From positions 8,274,447 to 8,338,446 of the forward strand of contig CP136061.1 of NCBI GenBank assembly GCA_032622095.1: 64,000 nt of DNA. The letters run 5' to 3'. The stretch comes from Siphonodentalium dalli (taxonomy: Eukaryota; Mollusca; Scaphopoda; Gadilida; Siphonodentaliidae). The notes under the pieces were generated by a model. The model searched no databases, was not told the DNA's origin, and saw only the letters and a program-made list of their open reading frames with translations. The translations under genes were made by a program, and so were the position numbers. Shown piece by piece: positions 47,717-59,879 of the stretch (positions within the stretch are counted from its first letter, which is position 1; each line of letters starts with the position of its first letter).

Positions 47717-48632
47717 CAACCATTTTTTTGTAAAAAAATTATTCTTATTCATTTTGAAACTAATGAAAGACAATTTTTAAACTAATGAAAGACAATGTAT
47801 AATTTTTTGCTGGTATATTCATCATAAATTTGAACAAATCTTCAAGCAAACAAAATTTCAATATTCAAGAAATCTCTTACAACAGTGTCAGGAAGACCAA
47901 TCGATCTAGCTCAGCACGATTGGTCTATTGTGATGTCAAATATTATTGAAATATTGCTTATAATTTACATTTACAGAAGTCAATAATTCGCATGCAGATA
48001 ACTTCACCTTGTATTCCGACAAATATGTTGACGTTAGATTAGAAGGCAGAATTCCCAGATTTGTTTATTATTGGTGAACCTGGATAATTTCGTAGGTGTG
48101 CCAATCGTCTTTTGCATCTGTGAATACGTACTCATTCTCTCCTAAATTTGCAAAAATTCCATATATATATAAATATATATACAGAGTGTGAAAACTTTGT
48201 TAGTTGCCAAATAATTGTCGACATTTTACTTAGAAAACTTGAATGCAAAAACTATGATAGGCCCCCTATTATTATTATTATTTGTTTTCTCTTTTTTGTT
48301 GAATCTACTTTCGTTATCGACATGCCGGCCTTTGTTTTGGCTGTTCTCCCAGTCGTGCGTGCCAGCCGATCGTCGTTATTCGGGTGGTTCCGATTTCCTC
48401 CGAATATAATTCCATGAGACTCCGCGCGCTGATTCGCTCCGTAAATGTGTTAGTATCTGAGAAGATTTCTTACTCTGATCGCAGTTTTCAACAATTTAAT
48501 ACAGGGCGAGTACCGCACTAATAATATGCCACATTGGGGTTTTCTTTCTAGTTTTTTATGACCTTTCTTGTGGTATATCGGGCACAGTTCTGTCTGACAT
48601 CAAATATATGCCCACCGGGAGTGAAGCTAATG

Positions 48633-51600
48633 ACTTTAAACTTATGATCTAAACATTCCATATAGGATAACTACCAATCAACGATGATTTAGAATAGAAA
48701 GGGTTAAACTTATGATCTGAACGTTTAATATAGGATAACTACTCATCAATGATGATTTAGTATAGAAAGGGTTAAACTTATTATCTGAACATTTCATATA
48801 GGATAACTACTCATCAATGATGCTTCAGTATAGAAAGGGGTAAGCTTGTGATCTGATCATTTCATATACGATAACTACTCATCAATGGTGCTTAAGTATA
48901 GAAAGTGTTACACTTATTATCTGAACATTTCATATAGGATAACTACTCACCAATGATGCTTTAGTATAGAAAGGGGTAAACTTGTGATCTGATCATTTCA
49001 TATACGATAACTACTCATCAATGATGCTTTAGTATTGAAAGGGTTAACTTATGATCGATTCATTTCCTATGGGATGACTACTCATCAATGATGCTTTAGT
49101 ATAGAAATGGTTAAACTTATTATTTGAACATTTCCTATGGGATAACTACTCTTCAATGATGCTTTAGTATAGAAAGGGTTAAACTTATTATCTAATCATT
49201 TCATATAGGATAACTACTCATCAATGATGATTTAGTATATAATGGGTTAAACTTATTATCTGAACAGTTCAAATATGATAACTACTCATGAATGATGCTT
49301 TAGTATAGAAAGGGGTAATCTTATGATCTGAACATTTCATATAGGATAACTACTCATCAATGATGCTTTAGTATAGAAAGTGTTAAACTTATTATCTGAA
49401 TATTTCATATATGATAACTACTTATCAATGATGCTTTATTACAGAAAGGGTTAAACTTATGATCTAAACATTTCATATAGGATAACTACTCATCAATGAT
49501 GATTTGGTATAGAAAGGGTTAAACTTATTATCTGAACTTTTCATATAGGATAACTACTCATCAATGATGCATCAATGATGCTTTAGTATAGAAAGGGTTA
49601 AACTTATGATCTAAACATTTCATATAGGATAACTACTCATCAATGATGATTTAGTATAGAAATGCTTAAATTTATGATCTAAACATTCCATATAGGATAA
49701 CTACCCATCAGTGATGATTTAGAATAGAAAGGGTTAAACTTATGATCTGAACATTTCATATAGGATAACTACTCATCAATAAATGGTGATTTAGTATAGA
49801 AAGGGTTAAACTTATTATATGAACATTTCCAATGTGATAACTACTCACCAATGATGCTTTAGTATAGAAAGGGTTAAACTTATGATATAAACATTTCATA
49901 TAGGATAACTTCTCATCAATGATGCTTTAGTATAGAATGGGTTAAACTTATTATCAAAACATTTCATATAGGATAACTTCTCATCAATGATGCTTTAGTA
50001 TAGAATGGGTTAAACTTATTATCAAAACATTTCATATAGGATAACTTCTCATCAATGATGCTTTAGTATAGAAAGGGTATACATATGATCTAAAAATTTC
50101 ATATAGGATAACTTCTCATCAATGCTGATTTAATATGGAAAGGGTTAAACATATTATATGAACATTCCTTGTGGGATAACTACTCATCAATGATGCTTTA
50201 TTACAGAAAGGGTTAAACTTATGATCTAAACATTCCATATAGGATAACTACCAATCAACGATGATTTAGAATAGAAAGGGTTAAACTTATGATCTGAACA
50301 TTTAATATAGGATAACTACTCATCAATGATGATTTAGTATAGAAAGGGTTAAACTTATTATCTGAACATTTCATATAGGATAACTACTCATCAATGATGC
50401 TTTAGTATAGACAGGGGTAAGCTTGTGATCTGATCATTTCATATACGATAACTACTCATCAATGGTGCTTAAGTATAGAAAGTGTTACACTTATTATCTG
50501 AACATTTCATATAGGATAACTACTCACCAATGATGCTTTAGTATAGAAAGGGGTAAACTTGTGATCTGATCATTTCATATAGGATAACTACTCATCAATG
50601 ATGCTTTAGTATAGAAAGGGTTATCTTATGATCGATTCATTTCCTATGGGATGACTACTCATCAATGATGCTTTAGTATATAAATGGTTAAACTTATTAT
50701 TTGAACATTTCCTATGGGATAACTACTCTTCAATGATGCTTTAGTATAGAAAGGGTTAAACTTATTATCTAATCATTTCATATAGGATAACTACTCATCA
50801 ATGATGATTTAGTATATAATGGGTTAAACTTATTATCTGAACAGTTCATACATGATAACTACTCATGAATGATGCTTTAGTATAGAATGGGGTAATCTTA
50901 TGATCTGAACATTTCATATAGGATAACTACTCATCAATGAGGCTTTAGTATAGAAAGTGTTAAACTTATTATATGAATATTTCATATATGATAACTACTT
51001 ATCAATGATGCTTTATTATAGAAAGGGTTAAACTTATTATGTGAACTTTTCATATAGGATAACTACCCATCAATGATGCTTTAGTACAGAAAGGGGTAAA
51101 CTTATGATCTGAACATTTCATATAGGATAACTACTCATCAATGAGTGTTTAGTATAGAAAGTGTTAAACTTGTTATCTGAACATTTCATATAGGATAACT
51201 ACTCATCAATGATGATTTAGTATAGAAAGTGATAAACTTATGATCTAAACATTTCAAATAGGATAACTACTCATCAATGGTGCTTTAGTATAGAAAGGGT
51301 TAAACTTATGATGTAAACATTACATATTGGATAACTACTCATCAATGATGATTTAGTATAGCATGGGTTAAACTTATTATGTGAACATTCCTTATGGGAT
51401 AACTAGTCATCAATGATGATTTAGAATAGAAAGTGTTAAACTTATGATCTATACATTTCATATAGGATAAGTGCTCATCAATGATGATTTTGAATAGAAA
51501 GGGTTAAACTTATGATCTGAACATTTAATATAGGATAACTACTCTTCAGTGATGATTTAGTATAGAATGGGTTAAACTTATTATCTGAACATTCCTTATG

Positions 51601-54600
51601 GGATAACTACTCTTCAATGATGATTTAGAATAGAAAGTGTTAAACTTATGATCTATACATTTCGTATAGGATAACTACTCATCAATGATGCTTTAGTATA
51701 GAAAGGGGTAAGCTTGTGATCTGATCATTTCATATACGATAACTACTCATCAATGGTGCTTAAGTATAGAAAGTGTTACACTTATTATCTGAACATTTCA
51801 TATAGGATAACTACTCACCAATGATGCTTTAGTATAGAAAGGGGTAAACTTGTGATGTGATCATTTCATGTACGATAACTACTCATCAATGATGCTTTGG
51901 TATAGAAAGGGTTAACTTATGATCGATTCATTTCCTATGGGATGACTACTCATCAATGATGCTTTAGTATAGAAATGGTTAAACTTATTATTTGAACATT
52001 TCCTATGGGATAACTACTCTTCAATGATGCTTTAGTATAGAAAGGGTTAAACTTATTATCTAATTATTTCATATATGATAACTACTCATCAATGATGATT
52101 TAGTATATAATGGGATAAACTTATTATCTGAACAGTTCATACATGATAACTACTCATGAATGATGCTTTAGTATAGAAAGGGGTAATCTTATGATCTGAA
52201 CATTTCATATAGGATAACTACTCATCAATGATGCTTTAGTATAGAAAGTGTTAAACTTATTATCTGAATATTTCATATATGATAACTACTTATCAATGAT
52301 GCTTTATTACAGAAAGGGTTAAACTTATGATCTAAACATTTCATATAGGATAACTACTCATCAATGATGATTTAGTATAGAAAGGGTTAAACTTATTATC
52401 TGAACTTTTCATATAGGATAACTACTCATCAATGATGCTTTAGTATAGAAAGGGTTAAACTTATGATCTAAACATTTCATATAGGATAACTACTCATCAA
52501 TGATGATTTAGTATAGAAAGGCTTAAATTTATGATCTAAACATTCCATATAGGATAACTACCCATCAGTGATGATTTAGAATAGAAAGGGTTAAACTTAT
52601 GATCTGAACATTTCATATAGGATAACTACTCATCAATAAATGGTGATTTAGTATAGAAAGGGTTAAACTTATTATATGAACATTTCCAATGTGATAACTA
52701 CTCACCAATGATGCTTTAGTATAGAAAGGGTTAAACTTATGATATAAACATTTCATATAGGATAACTTCTCATCAATGATGCTTTAGTATAGAATGGGTT
52801 AAACTTATTATCAAAACATTTCATATAGGATAACTTCTCATCAATGATGCGGTAGTATAGAATGGGTTAAACTTATTATCAAAACATTTCATATAGGATA
52901 ACTTCTCATCAATGATGCTTTAGTATAGAAAGGGTATACATATGATCTAAACATTTCATATAGGATAACTTCTCATCAATGCTGATTTAATATGGAAAGG
53001 GTTAAACTTAATATATGAACATTCCTTATGGGATAACTACTCATCAATGATGCTTTATTACAGAAAGGGTTAAACTTTTTATCTAAACATTCCATATAGG
53101 ATAACTACCAATCAACGATGATTTAGAATAGAAAGGGTTAAACTTATGATCTGAACATTTCATATAGGATAACTACTCATCAATGATGCTTTAGTATAGA
53201 AAGGGGTAAGCTTGTGATCTGATCATTTCATATACGATAACTACTCATCAATGGTGCTTAAGTATAGAAAGTGTTACACTTATTATCTGAACATTTCATA
53301 TAGGATAACTACTCACCAATGATGCTTTAGTATAGGAAGGGGTAAACTTGTGATCTGATCATTTCATATACGATAACTACTCATCAATGATGCTTTAGTA
53401 TAGAAAGGGTTAACTTATGATCGATTCATTTCCTATGGGATGACTACTCATCAATGATGCTTTAGTATATAAATGGTTAAACTTATTATTTGAACATTTC
53501 CTATGGGATAACTACTCTTCAATGATGCTTTAGTATAGAAAGGGTTAAACTTATTATCTAATCATTTCATATAGGATAACTACTCATCAATGATGATTTA
53601 GTATATAATGGGTTAAACTTATTATCTGAACAGTTCATACATGATAACTACTCATGAATGATGCTTTAGTATAGAAAGGGGTAATCTTATGATCTGAACA
53701 TTTCATATAGGATAACTACTCATCAATGATGCTTTAGTATAGAAAGTGTTAAACTTATTATCTGAATATTTCATATATGATAACTACTTATCAATGATGC
53801 TTTATTACAGAAAGGGTTAAACTTATAATCTAAACATTTCATATAGGATAACTACTCATCAATGATGATTTAGTATAGAAAGGGTTAAACTTATTATCTG
53901 AACTTTTCATATAGGATAACTACTCATCAATGATGCTTTAGTACAGAAAGGGGTAAACTTATGATCTGAACATTTCATATAGGATAACTACTCATCAATG
54001 AGTGTTTAGTATAGAAAGTGTTAAACTTGTTATCTGAACATTTCATATAGGATAACTACTCATCAATGATGATTTAGTATAGAAAGTGTTAAACTTATGT
54101 TCTAAACATTTCATATAGGATAACTACTCATCAATGGTGCTTTAGTATAGAAAGGGTTAAACTTATGATGTAAACATTTCATATTGGATAACTACTCATC
54201 AATGATGATTTAGTATAGCATGGGTTAAACTTATTATATGAACATTCCTTATGGGATAACTAGTCATCAATGATGATTTAGAATAGAAAGTGTTAAACTT
54301 ATGATCTATACATTTCATATAGGATAAGTGCTCATCAATGATGATTTTGAATAGAAAGGGTTAAACTTATGATCTGAACATTTAATATAGGATAACTACT
54401 CATCAATGATGATTTAGTATAGAATGGGTTAATCTTATTATCTGAACATTCCTTATGGGATAACTACTCATCAATTATGATTTAGAATAGAAAGCGTTAA
54501 ACTTATGATCTATACATTTCATATATGATAACCACTCATCAATGATGATTTATTATAGAATCGGTTAATCTTATTATCTGAACATTCCTTATGGGATAAC

Positions 54601-54928
54601 TACTCACCAATGATGATTTAGTATAGAATGGGTTAATCTTATTATCTGAACATTCCTTATGGGATAACTACTCATCAATGATGATTTAGAATAGAATGGG
54701 TTAAACTTATTATCTGAACATTTCTTATGGGATAACTACTCATCAATGATGATTTAGTATAGAATGGGTTAAACTTATTATCTGAACATTTCTTATGGGA
54801 CAACTACTCATCAATGAAGATTTAGTATAGAATGGGTTAAACTTATTATCTGAACATTCCTTATGGGATAACTAGTCATCGATGATGATTTAGAATAGAA
54901 AGTGTTAAACTTATGATCTATACATTTC
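48633..54928 (+). repeat. 68-bp satellite, block 3, with higher-order repeats
   Basis: About 92 units. Distinct variants recur in register: the GGGGTAAGCTTGTGATCTG variant at about 48837, 50413, 51710 and 53206; the ACCAATCAACGATG variant at about 48675, 50250 and 53105; the insertion ATAAATGG at about 49787 and 52635. This implies higher-order units of about 1.3-1.6 kb that have been duplicated repeatedly. Confidence 0.95.
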
Positions 54929-56452
54929 AATTTTAAAGGGATAACCACTAAACTCACGAAGAAAACAATTGAAACCATAGCTCCGGCATTGAAACATATA
55001 TTTAACCTCTCATTTGAACAAGGAATTGTCCCAGAAAAGATGAAAATAGCAAAGGTTGTTCCAATACCAAAAAATAACAATGCACACGAAATTTCCAACT
55101 ACAGACCAATCAGCATGCTACCTACTTTTTCCAAGATATTAGAACGAAAAATGCAAAACCGCCTAATAAATTTTTTAACTGAGCACGATATTTTGTACAA
55201 GCACCAATATGGCTTCCGTCCAAACCACTCTACTTTTCATCCAATCGTACATCTACTCGACCAAATAGCCAATAGCAATGATAAAACAGCAATAGCACTA
55301 TTTCCAGACCTCTCTAAGGCATTTGACACTATAAATCATGATATATTAATCTCAAAATTATATCATTACAGGATAAGGGGTACTGCCCTATCTTGGTTCC
55401 AAAGCTATCTAGACAACATACGACAATATGTTGAACTACAGGGAAATAAATCCAAACTAATGGACATAACGTGCAGAGTCCCTCAAGGCTCCATACTCGG
55501 CCCCATAATTGTTTTAATCTACGCTAACGATATGACAAACGCGACAAGCATGAATATATTGTCTTACGCAGATGATACCACCTTAATGACTAGCGGGGAT
55601 AACGGTACTCAAATTGAAAGATATGTGATACGTAATATATACACCTGGTGTTGCTGCAATAAGCTTTCTATAAACTTATTAAAGAGCAATTATATGCTCA
55701 TGCACCCGGAAAATAACGACACCAAATGGAGCACTATGAAAATTCTCTTAAATAACACAGAATTGAAACGTATATGAAATCGTGAGCACGAAACCTCAAC
55801 GAAATGTGTAGGCATTCACATAGATGAAAATAAATCATTTAAGAAACACATATCATCAGTCTGCTCCAAATTAGCGCACGCCATATATCATATAAACAAA
55901 GTCAAAAACTTTTTCCCAGGCAGCGCCCTTAAAACGTTATATTATGCCCTAATCCAAAGTCACTTGGTATATGGAATCCAGATATGGGGCCATGTTCCCG
56001 AGGTAAAACGAGTTTTTTTTACTACAAAAAAGGCAATACGAATTGTGTGTAATAAAAAATACAGGAGCCATACCGAACCTTTGTTTAAAAAAGAAAATAT
56101 CTTGAAAGTATACGACCTTCACAAAGTCCATACTACCCTATTCATGCATGACTGGTATTACAACCGCCTGCCAGAATCCTTTTCCCAAATGTTCACTAAA
56201 CGTATTGCCGGACCGGATACTAGACAACAGCGCCCATTATTCCTCAAAACCCCGAGAACCTCCTTTTCTGAACAGCTACCATTTCATGCATTCCCAACCT
56301 CATGGAACAACTTAGATAACACTATGACTAAAAATCAAAGTAGGCACGTATTCAAAAAACACATCACAGGGAAAACAATAAGCGCATATTCTAACGATAT
56401 CAAATGCAAGAATCGAGGATGTCCAGACTGCCCCCAGAACGAACCCCGTTAA
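54929..56452 (+). pseudogene. RT and C-terminal coding relic of copy 2
   Basis: One frame runs from NFKGITTKLT through [47 protein letters not shown] and SYADDTT. A TGA at 55775-55777 replaces the Gly codon seen in copy 1 (RIGN). After it the same frame continues to CKNRGCPDC and the stop near 56452. The first DLSKAFD Leu is Pro here, and one short segment (VFFTTKKA against LYLLQKRA in copy 1) looks like a pair of compensating indels in T- and A-runs near 56010. The endonuclease is missing, so it is dead on arrival. Confidence 0.88.
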
Positions 56453-56700
56453 GTATACATATAACACGTTCAACGTCAATCTATGCGACTCAGTTGTCCC
56501 TGTAACCTCATCCGCCAAACATACTACCCGATCATCTGAATTTGAACCATATACATGGTATTGAACATCCCTCGGGTAGTATCCATTTTCACACACTCTT
56601 AAACTAAGCCCCAAACTCATAAATTACATATACACAATATGTGCACGGTTCACCCAAGGCCATCTTACTATAAGTTATTACTTTCTATATTTACCATACT

Positions 56701-56742
56701 GGTGATGGCAGGAAGACAGTCTTGCCAGATTATGCCATCCCC
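56701..56742 (+). other. 3'-UTR stem-loop of non-LTR element (copy 2)
   Basis: GATGGCA (56704-56710) pairs with TGCCATC (56733-56739), with GG/CC pairs beyond a mismatch; loop begins GGAAGACAG. Base pairs differ from those of copies 1 and 3. Confidence 0.72.
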
Positions 56743-56840
56743 CACAATATACGACAGAATTATCCATAATGGTTATCATTATTATGTAATATGTATGTGT
56801 ATTGAAATAAAATATCCTATCCTATCCTATCCTATCCTAT

Positions 56841-58027
56841 CATATAGGATAACTACTCATCAATGATGCTTTAATATAGAATGGGTTAAACTTATGATCT
56901 GAACATTTCCTATGGGATAACTACTCATCAATGATGATTTAGTATAGAATGGGTTAAACTTATTATCTGAATATTCCTTATGTGATAACTACTCATCAAC
57001 GATGCTTGAGCATAGAGAGGGTTAAACTTATTATCTGAAAATGTCCTATGGGATAGCTACTCATCAATGATGCTTTAGTATAGAATGGGTTAAACTTATT
57101 ATCTGAACATTCCTTATGTGATAACTACTCATCAATGATGATTTAGTATAGAATGGGTTAAACTTATTATCTGAACATTCCTTATGTGATAACTACTCCT
57201 CAACGATGCTTGAGCATAGAGAGGGTTAAACTTATTATCTGAACATTCCTTATGTGATAACTACTCATCAATGATGATTTAGTATAGAATGGGTTAAACT
57301 TATTATCTGAACATTCCTTATGTGATAACTACTCATCAATGATGCTTTAGTATAGAATGGGTTAAACTTATTATCTGAACATTCCTTATGTGATAACTAC
57401 TCCTCAACGATGCTTGAGCATAGAGAGGGTTAAACTTATTATCTGAACATTCCTTATGTGATAACTACTCATCAATGATGATTTAGTATAGAATGGTTTA
57501 AACTTATTATCTGAACATTCATTATGTGATAACTACTCCTCTACGATGCTTGAGCATAGAGAGGGTTAAACTTATTATCTGAACATTTCATATGGGATAG
57601 CTACTCATCAATGATTGTTTAGTATAGAAAGGGTTCAACTTATTATCTGAACATTTCCTATGGGTTAACTACTCATCAATGAGTGTTTAGTATAGAAAGG
57701 GTTAAATTTATTATCTGAACATTTCCTAAGGGATAACTACTCATCTATGATGACTTAGTTTAGAAAGGGTTACATTTATTATCTGAAAATTTCCTATGGG
57801 ATCTGATGGGATAGCTAGTCATCAATGATGATTTATATTAGAAAGGGTTAATGTATTATCTGAACATTTCCTATGGAATAACTGCTCATCAATGATGCTT
57901 AGTAAAGAAAGGATTAAACCTATGATCTAATCATTCCATATAGGATGACTACTCGTCAATGATGATTTAGTATAGAGAGGGTTAAACTTATTATCTGAAC
58001 ATTTCCTGTGGGATAACTACTCATCAT
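56841..58027 (+). repeat. 68-bp satellite, block 4
   Basis: About 17 units, more uniform than block 3. A three-unit pattern containing CTCCTCAACGATGCTTGAGC recurs at about 57195, 57400 and 57535. Confidence 0.93.
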
Positions 58028-58489
58028 TGTAATTCAATTGAGTATTTGTCACTAAAAACAGGCATTCTAATGGACTCATACCCGTTATTTCACTTTATGG
58101 AGCGGGCCACAGTGTGTGCGCCTGAAAAGTCGTGCATTTGCTTATTTGTGTCATTGTCCGCACATAATCTGCTTAGAATCGCATCATTATGAGTCGATAG
58201 TGTGACTAAAACGCTCTCAAAACAAGACGGTTCTAAGTAGATTATCGCCATAACACAAGTTATATTATAAGCAGATAATGTGCGGATTTCGGAAGAACAG
58301 GCTGAAGTTCAAGCAACTATTATTGTCAAATCATAATGTACTGAAATTTGGATTTGAGGTCGCAATTTGATCTGTGTGACACTTGTCATAATTTTCACAA
58401 TTAAAACACGAAAAGATTGTATGTTCACGAAAAGAGTATGTTCACGCGTGTATCATGGCATTATAGACTGACACTCTAAAACTAATTAA
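58028..58489. other. Intron 2 sequence with interrupted inverted repeat
   Basis: GTCCGCACATAATCTGCTTA (58158) and AAGCAGATAATGTGCGGAT (58269) are inverted copies ~110 bp apart, with a second inner partner TTCTAAGTAGATTAT (58230). No gene. Confidence 0.45.
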
Positions 58490-58814
58490 CCCTTTACCCA
58501 ACAAACCGGCCAAAACCGGCCAAATAAAGCTTCAACAGCCTAAAATATCTTCGGTCTGTCTCAATAAAACCATACAAATATGGATATCATTGGAACCGGC
58601 TCCTTGACCACATTGTGATAGTTACAGTTATGCCCTGTGCCAATGCATTCTCTTATATATGCGAGTCGACCATAGGTCGCCTCGCATATATAAGAGAATG
58701 CATTGGCCTAAAAAAATCTTTTTTTAACACTTTTTACCATTTTTTCTTACATTCTTTAACAATTTTATAATTTTTAATGTGTTAAGCCAATGCATTCTCT
58801 TATATATGCGAGGG
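58490..58814. mobile_element. piggyBac-like miniature element, right end truncated
   Basis: TTAA at 58486-58489 then CCCTTTACCCAACAAACC; the right side ends TATATATGCGAGGG directly followed by TTAA (58815-58818). The right terminal repeat is deleted down to AGGG while the TTAA remains. Interior is the same as 38105-38467. Confidence 0.8.
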
Positions 58815-59062
58815 TTAAACTATTTCTACAGACGCCTTCCTTGTCTCCGAGCAACCGTAAGCTCCCCCACTAATTAATATGTGTGAAAACCTCCATTTGA
58901 TTCAAACTTTACGAACATTTCACAATATATCGCCGAATACGACAATTTCGTTTGAGCTCGATTGGAAACGATAATTGAAAACATATCGGTATTCGATATG
59001 ATGTGATACATTTTGACGTCTATACACGTTTACAAGTCTACCCGATTTGGACCTTTAGCGGA

Positions 59063-59655
59063 TTCAAACTTACCGAACATTCCTGCCCTGTTGGTGATTA
59101 CCGTATTAGTGACCTCGTAGAATGCTAATTCAAACTTACTGAACATTCATGCCCTGTTGGTGATTACCGTATTAGTGATGTCGTAGAATGCTAATTCAAA
59201 CTTACCGAACATTCCTGCCCTGTTGGTGATTACCGTATTAGTGATGTCGTAGAATGCTAATTCAAACTTACCGAACATTCCTGCCCTCTTGGTGATTACC
59301 GTATTAGTGATGTCGTAGAATGCTAATTCAAACTTACCGAACATTCCTGCCCTCTTGGTGATTACCGTATTAGTGATGTCGTAGAATGCTAATTCAAACT
59401 TACCGAACATTCCTGCCCTCTTGGTGATTACCGTATTAGTGATGTCGTAGAATGCTAATTCAAACTTACCGAACATTCCTGCCCTGTTGGTGATTAACGT
59501 ATTAGTGATGTCGTAGAATGCTAATTCAAACTTACCGAACATTCCTGCCCTCTTGGTGATTACCGTATTAGTGATGTCGTAGAATGCTAATTCAAACTTA
59601 CCGAACATTCCTGCCCTGTTGGTGATTACCGTATTAGTGATGTCGTAGAATGCTC
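59063..59655 (-). repeat. 66-bp array copying the end of the lectin exon with its splice donor
   Basis: Nine units spaced exactly 66 bp. On the minus strand each reads TTCTACGACATCACTAATAC, GGTAATCACCAACAGGGCAG, GAATGTTCG|GTAAGT and TTGAATTAGCA. Donor GTAAGT lies at 59601-59596 and then at every 66 bp down to 59073-59068. Being 22 codons long, the unit stays in frame (AFYDITNTVITNRAGMFGKF); GGA to TGA in the eighth closes the frame near 59147. Unit variants AAC/AAG (NRA or KRA) alternate. Confidence 0.95.
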
Positions 59656-59826
59656 CCAAGTCAACGATCCACCACTGATGGTACTGAAACGCCGAAGACG
59701 TACATGATGCGGCGGCAAAGTCGGAATTGTGATCACCGTCTACTGCACGGGCAGCGACGCCTCCCTTCATGGTAGTACTCTGCAACGCATCCTTCCCGAG
59801 GGCGACGTTCGACCATTCCGAGCGAG
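59602..59826 (-). CDS. N-terminal half of F-type-lectin-like domain, minus-strand gene
   Basis: 225 bp, phase 1 both sides: acceptor TGTGCTCCAG above 59826, first donor TTCG|GTAAGT after 59602. Peptide ARSEWSNVALGKDALQS, GGVAARAVDGDHNSDF, SCTSS, QWWIVDLGAFYDITNTVITN and RAGMFG. Paralogue of 16796-17026; the fucolectin-type SCTHT and NPWW are SCTSS and HQWW here, and the NRGD-type fucose contact is NRAG, so ligand binding is uncertain. If splicing skips the first donor, the exon can extend through up to seven further 22-residue units, ending at any of the in-frame donors. Joins in phase to 39783-40028. The signal-peptide exon should lie above 59826 but was not found; the frame also runs on upstream to an ATG at 59875, which is probably fortuitous. 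Confidence 0.88.
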
Positions 59827-59879
59827 CTGGAGCACATAATGCATACATAACAGATCTGTATATCGTAAAATCCACCGAA

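Larger units (their letters stand above)
45236..48632. other. Non-satellite segment inside the satellite domain
   Basis: About 3.4 kb, no gene recognised. Contains the TTAAGCGC palindrome cluster (46045-47290) and two separate tandem duplications (46796-47160 and 47300-47715), annotated below. Confidence 0.5.
54929..56840 (+). mobile_element. Non-LTR retrotransposon copy 2, 5'-truncated, in satellite
   Basis: Starts abruptly inside the RT coding region at 54929 and ends with the stem-loop and (TATCC)n tail at 56840. Satellite resumes directly with CATATAGGATAAC. At most a 2-3 bp target duplication (CA or TCA). The insertion point lies within a few bases of that used by copy 1, in the ATTTCATATAGGA part of the unit. 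Confidence 0.9.

Noticed and set aside
40948-54942. Shared ATTTTAAA at the 5' ends of both retrotransposon copies as a true 5' terminus
   Set aside because: In copy 2 this lies in the middle of RT coding sequence; the match is most likely chance or junction microhomology.
59827-59875. ATG at 59875 as the start of the minus-strand lectin gene
   Set aside because: The exon has a good acceptor at its phase-1 boundary, matching the paralogue; the upstream peptide is a weak signal sequence and would mean retaining intron.
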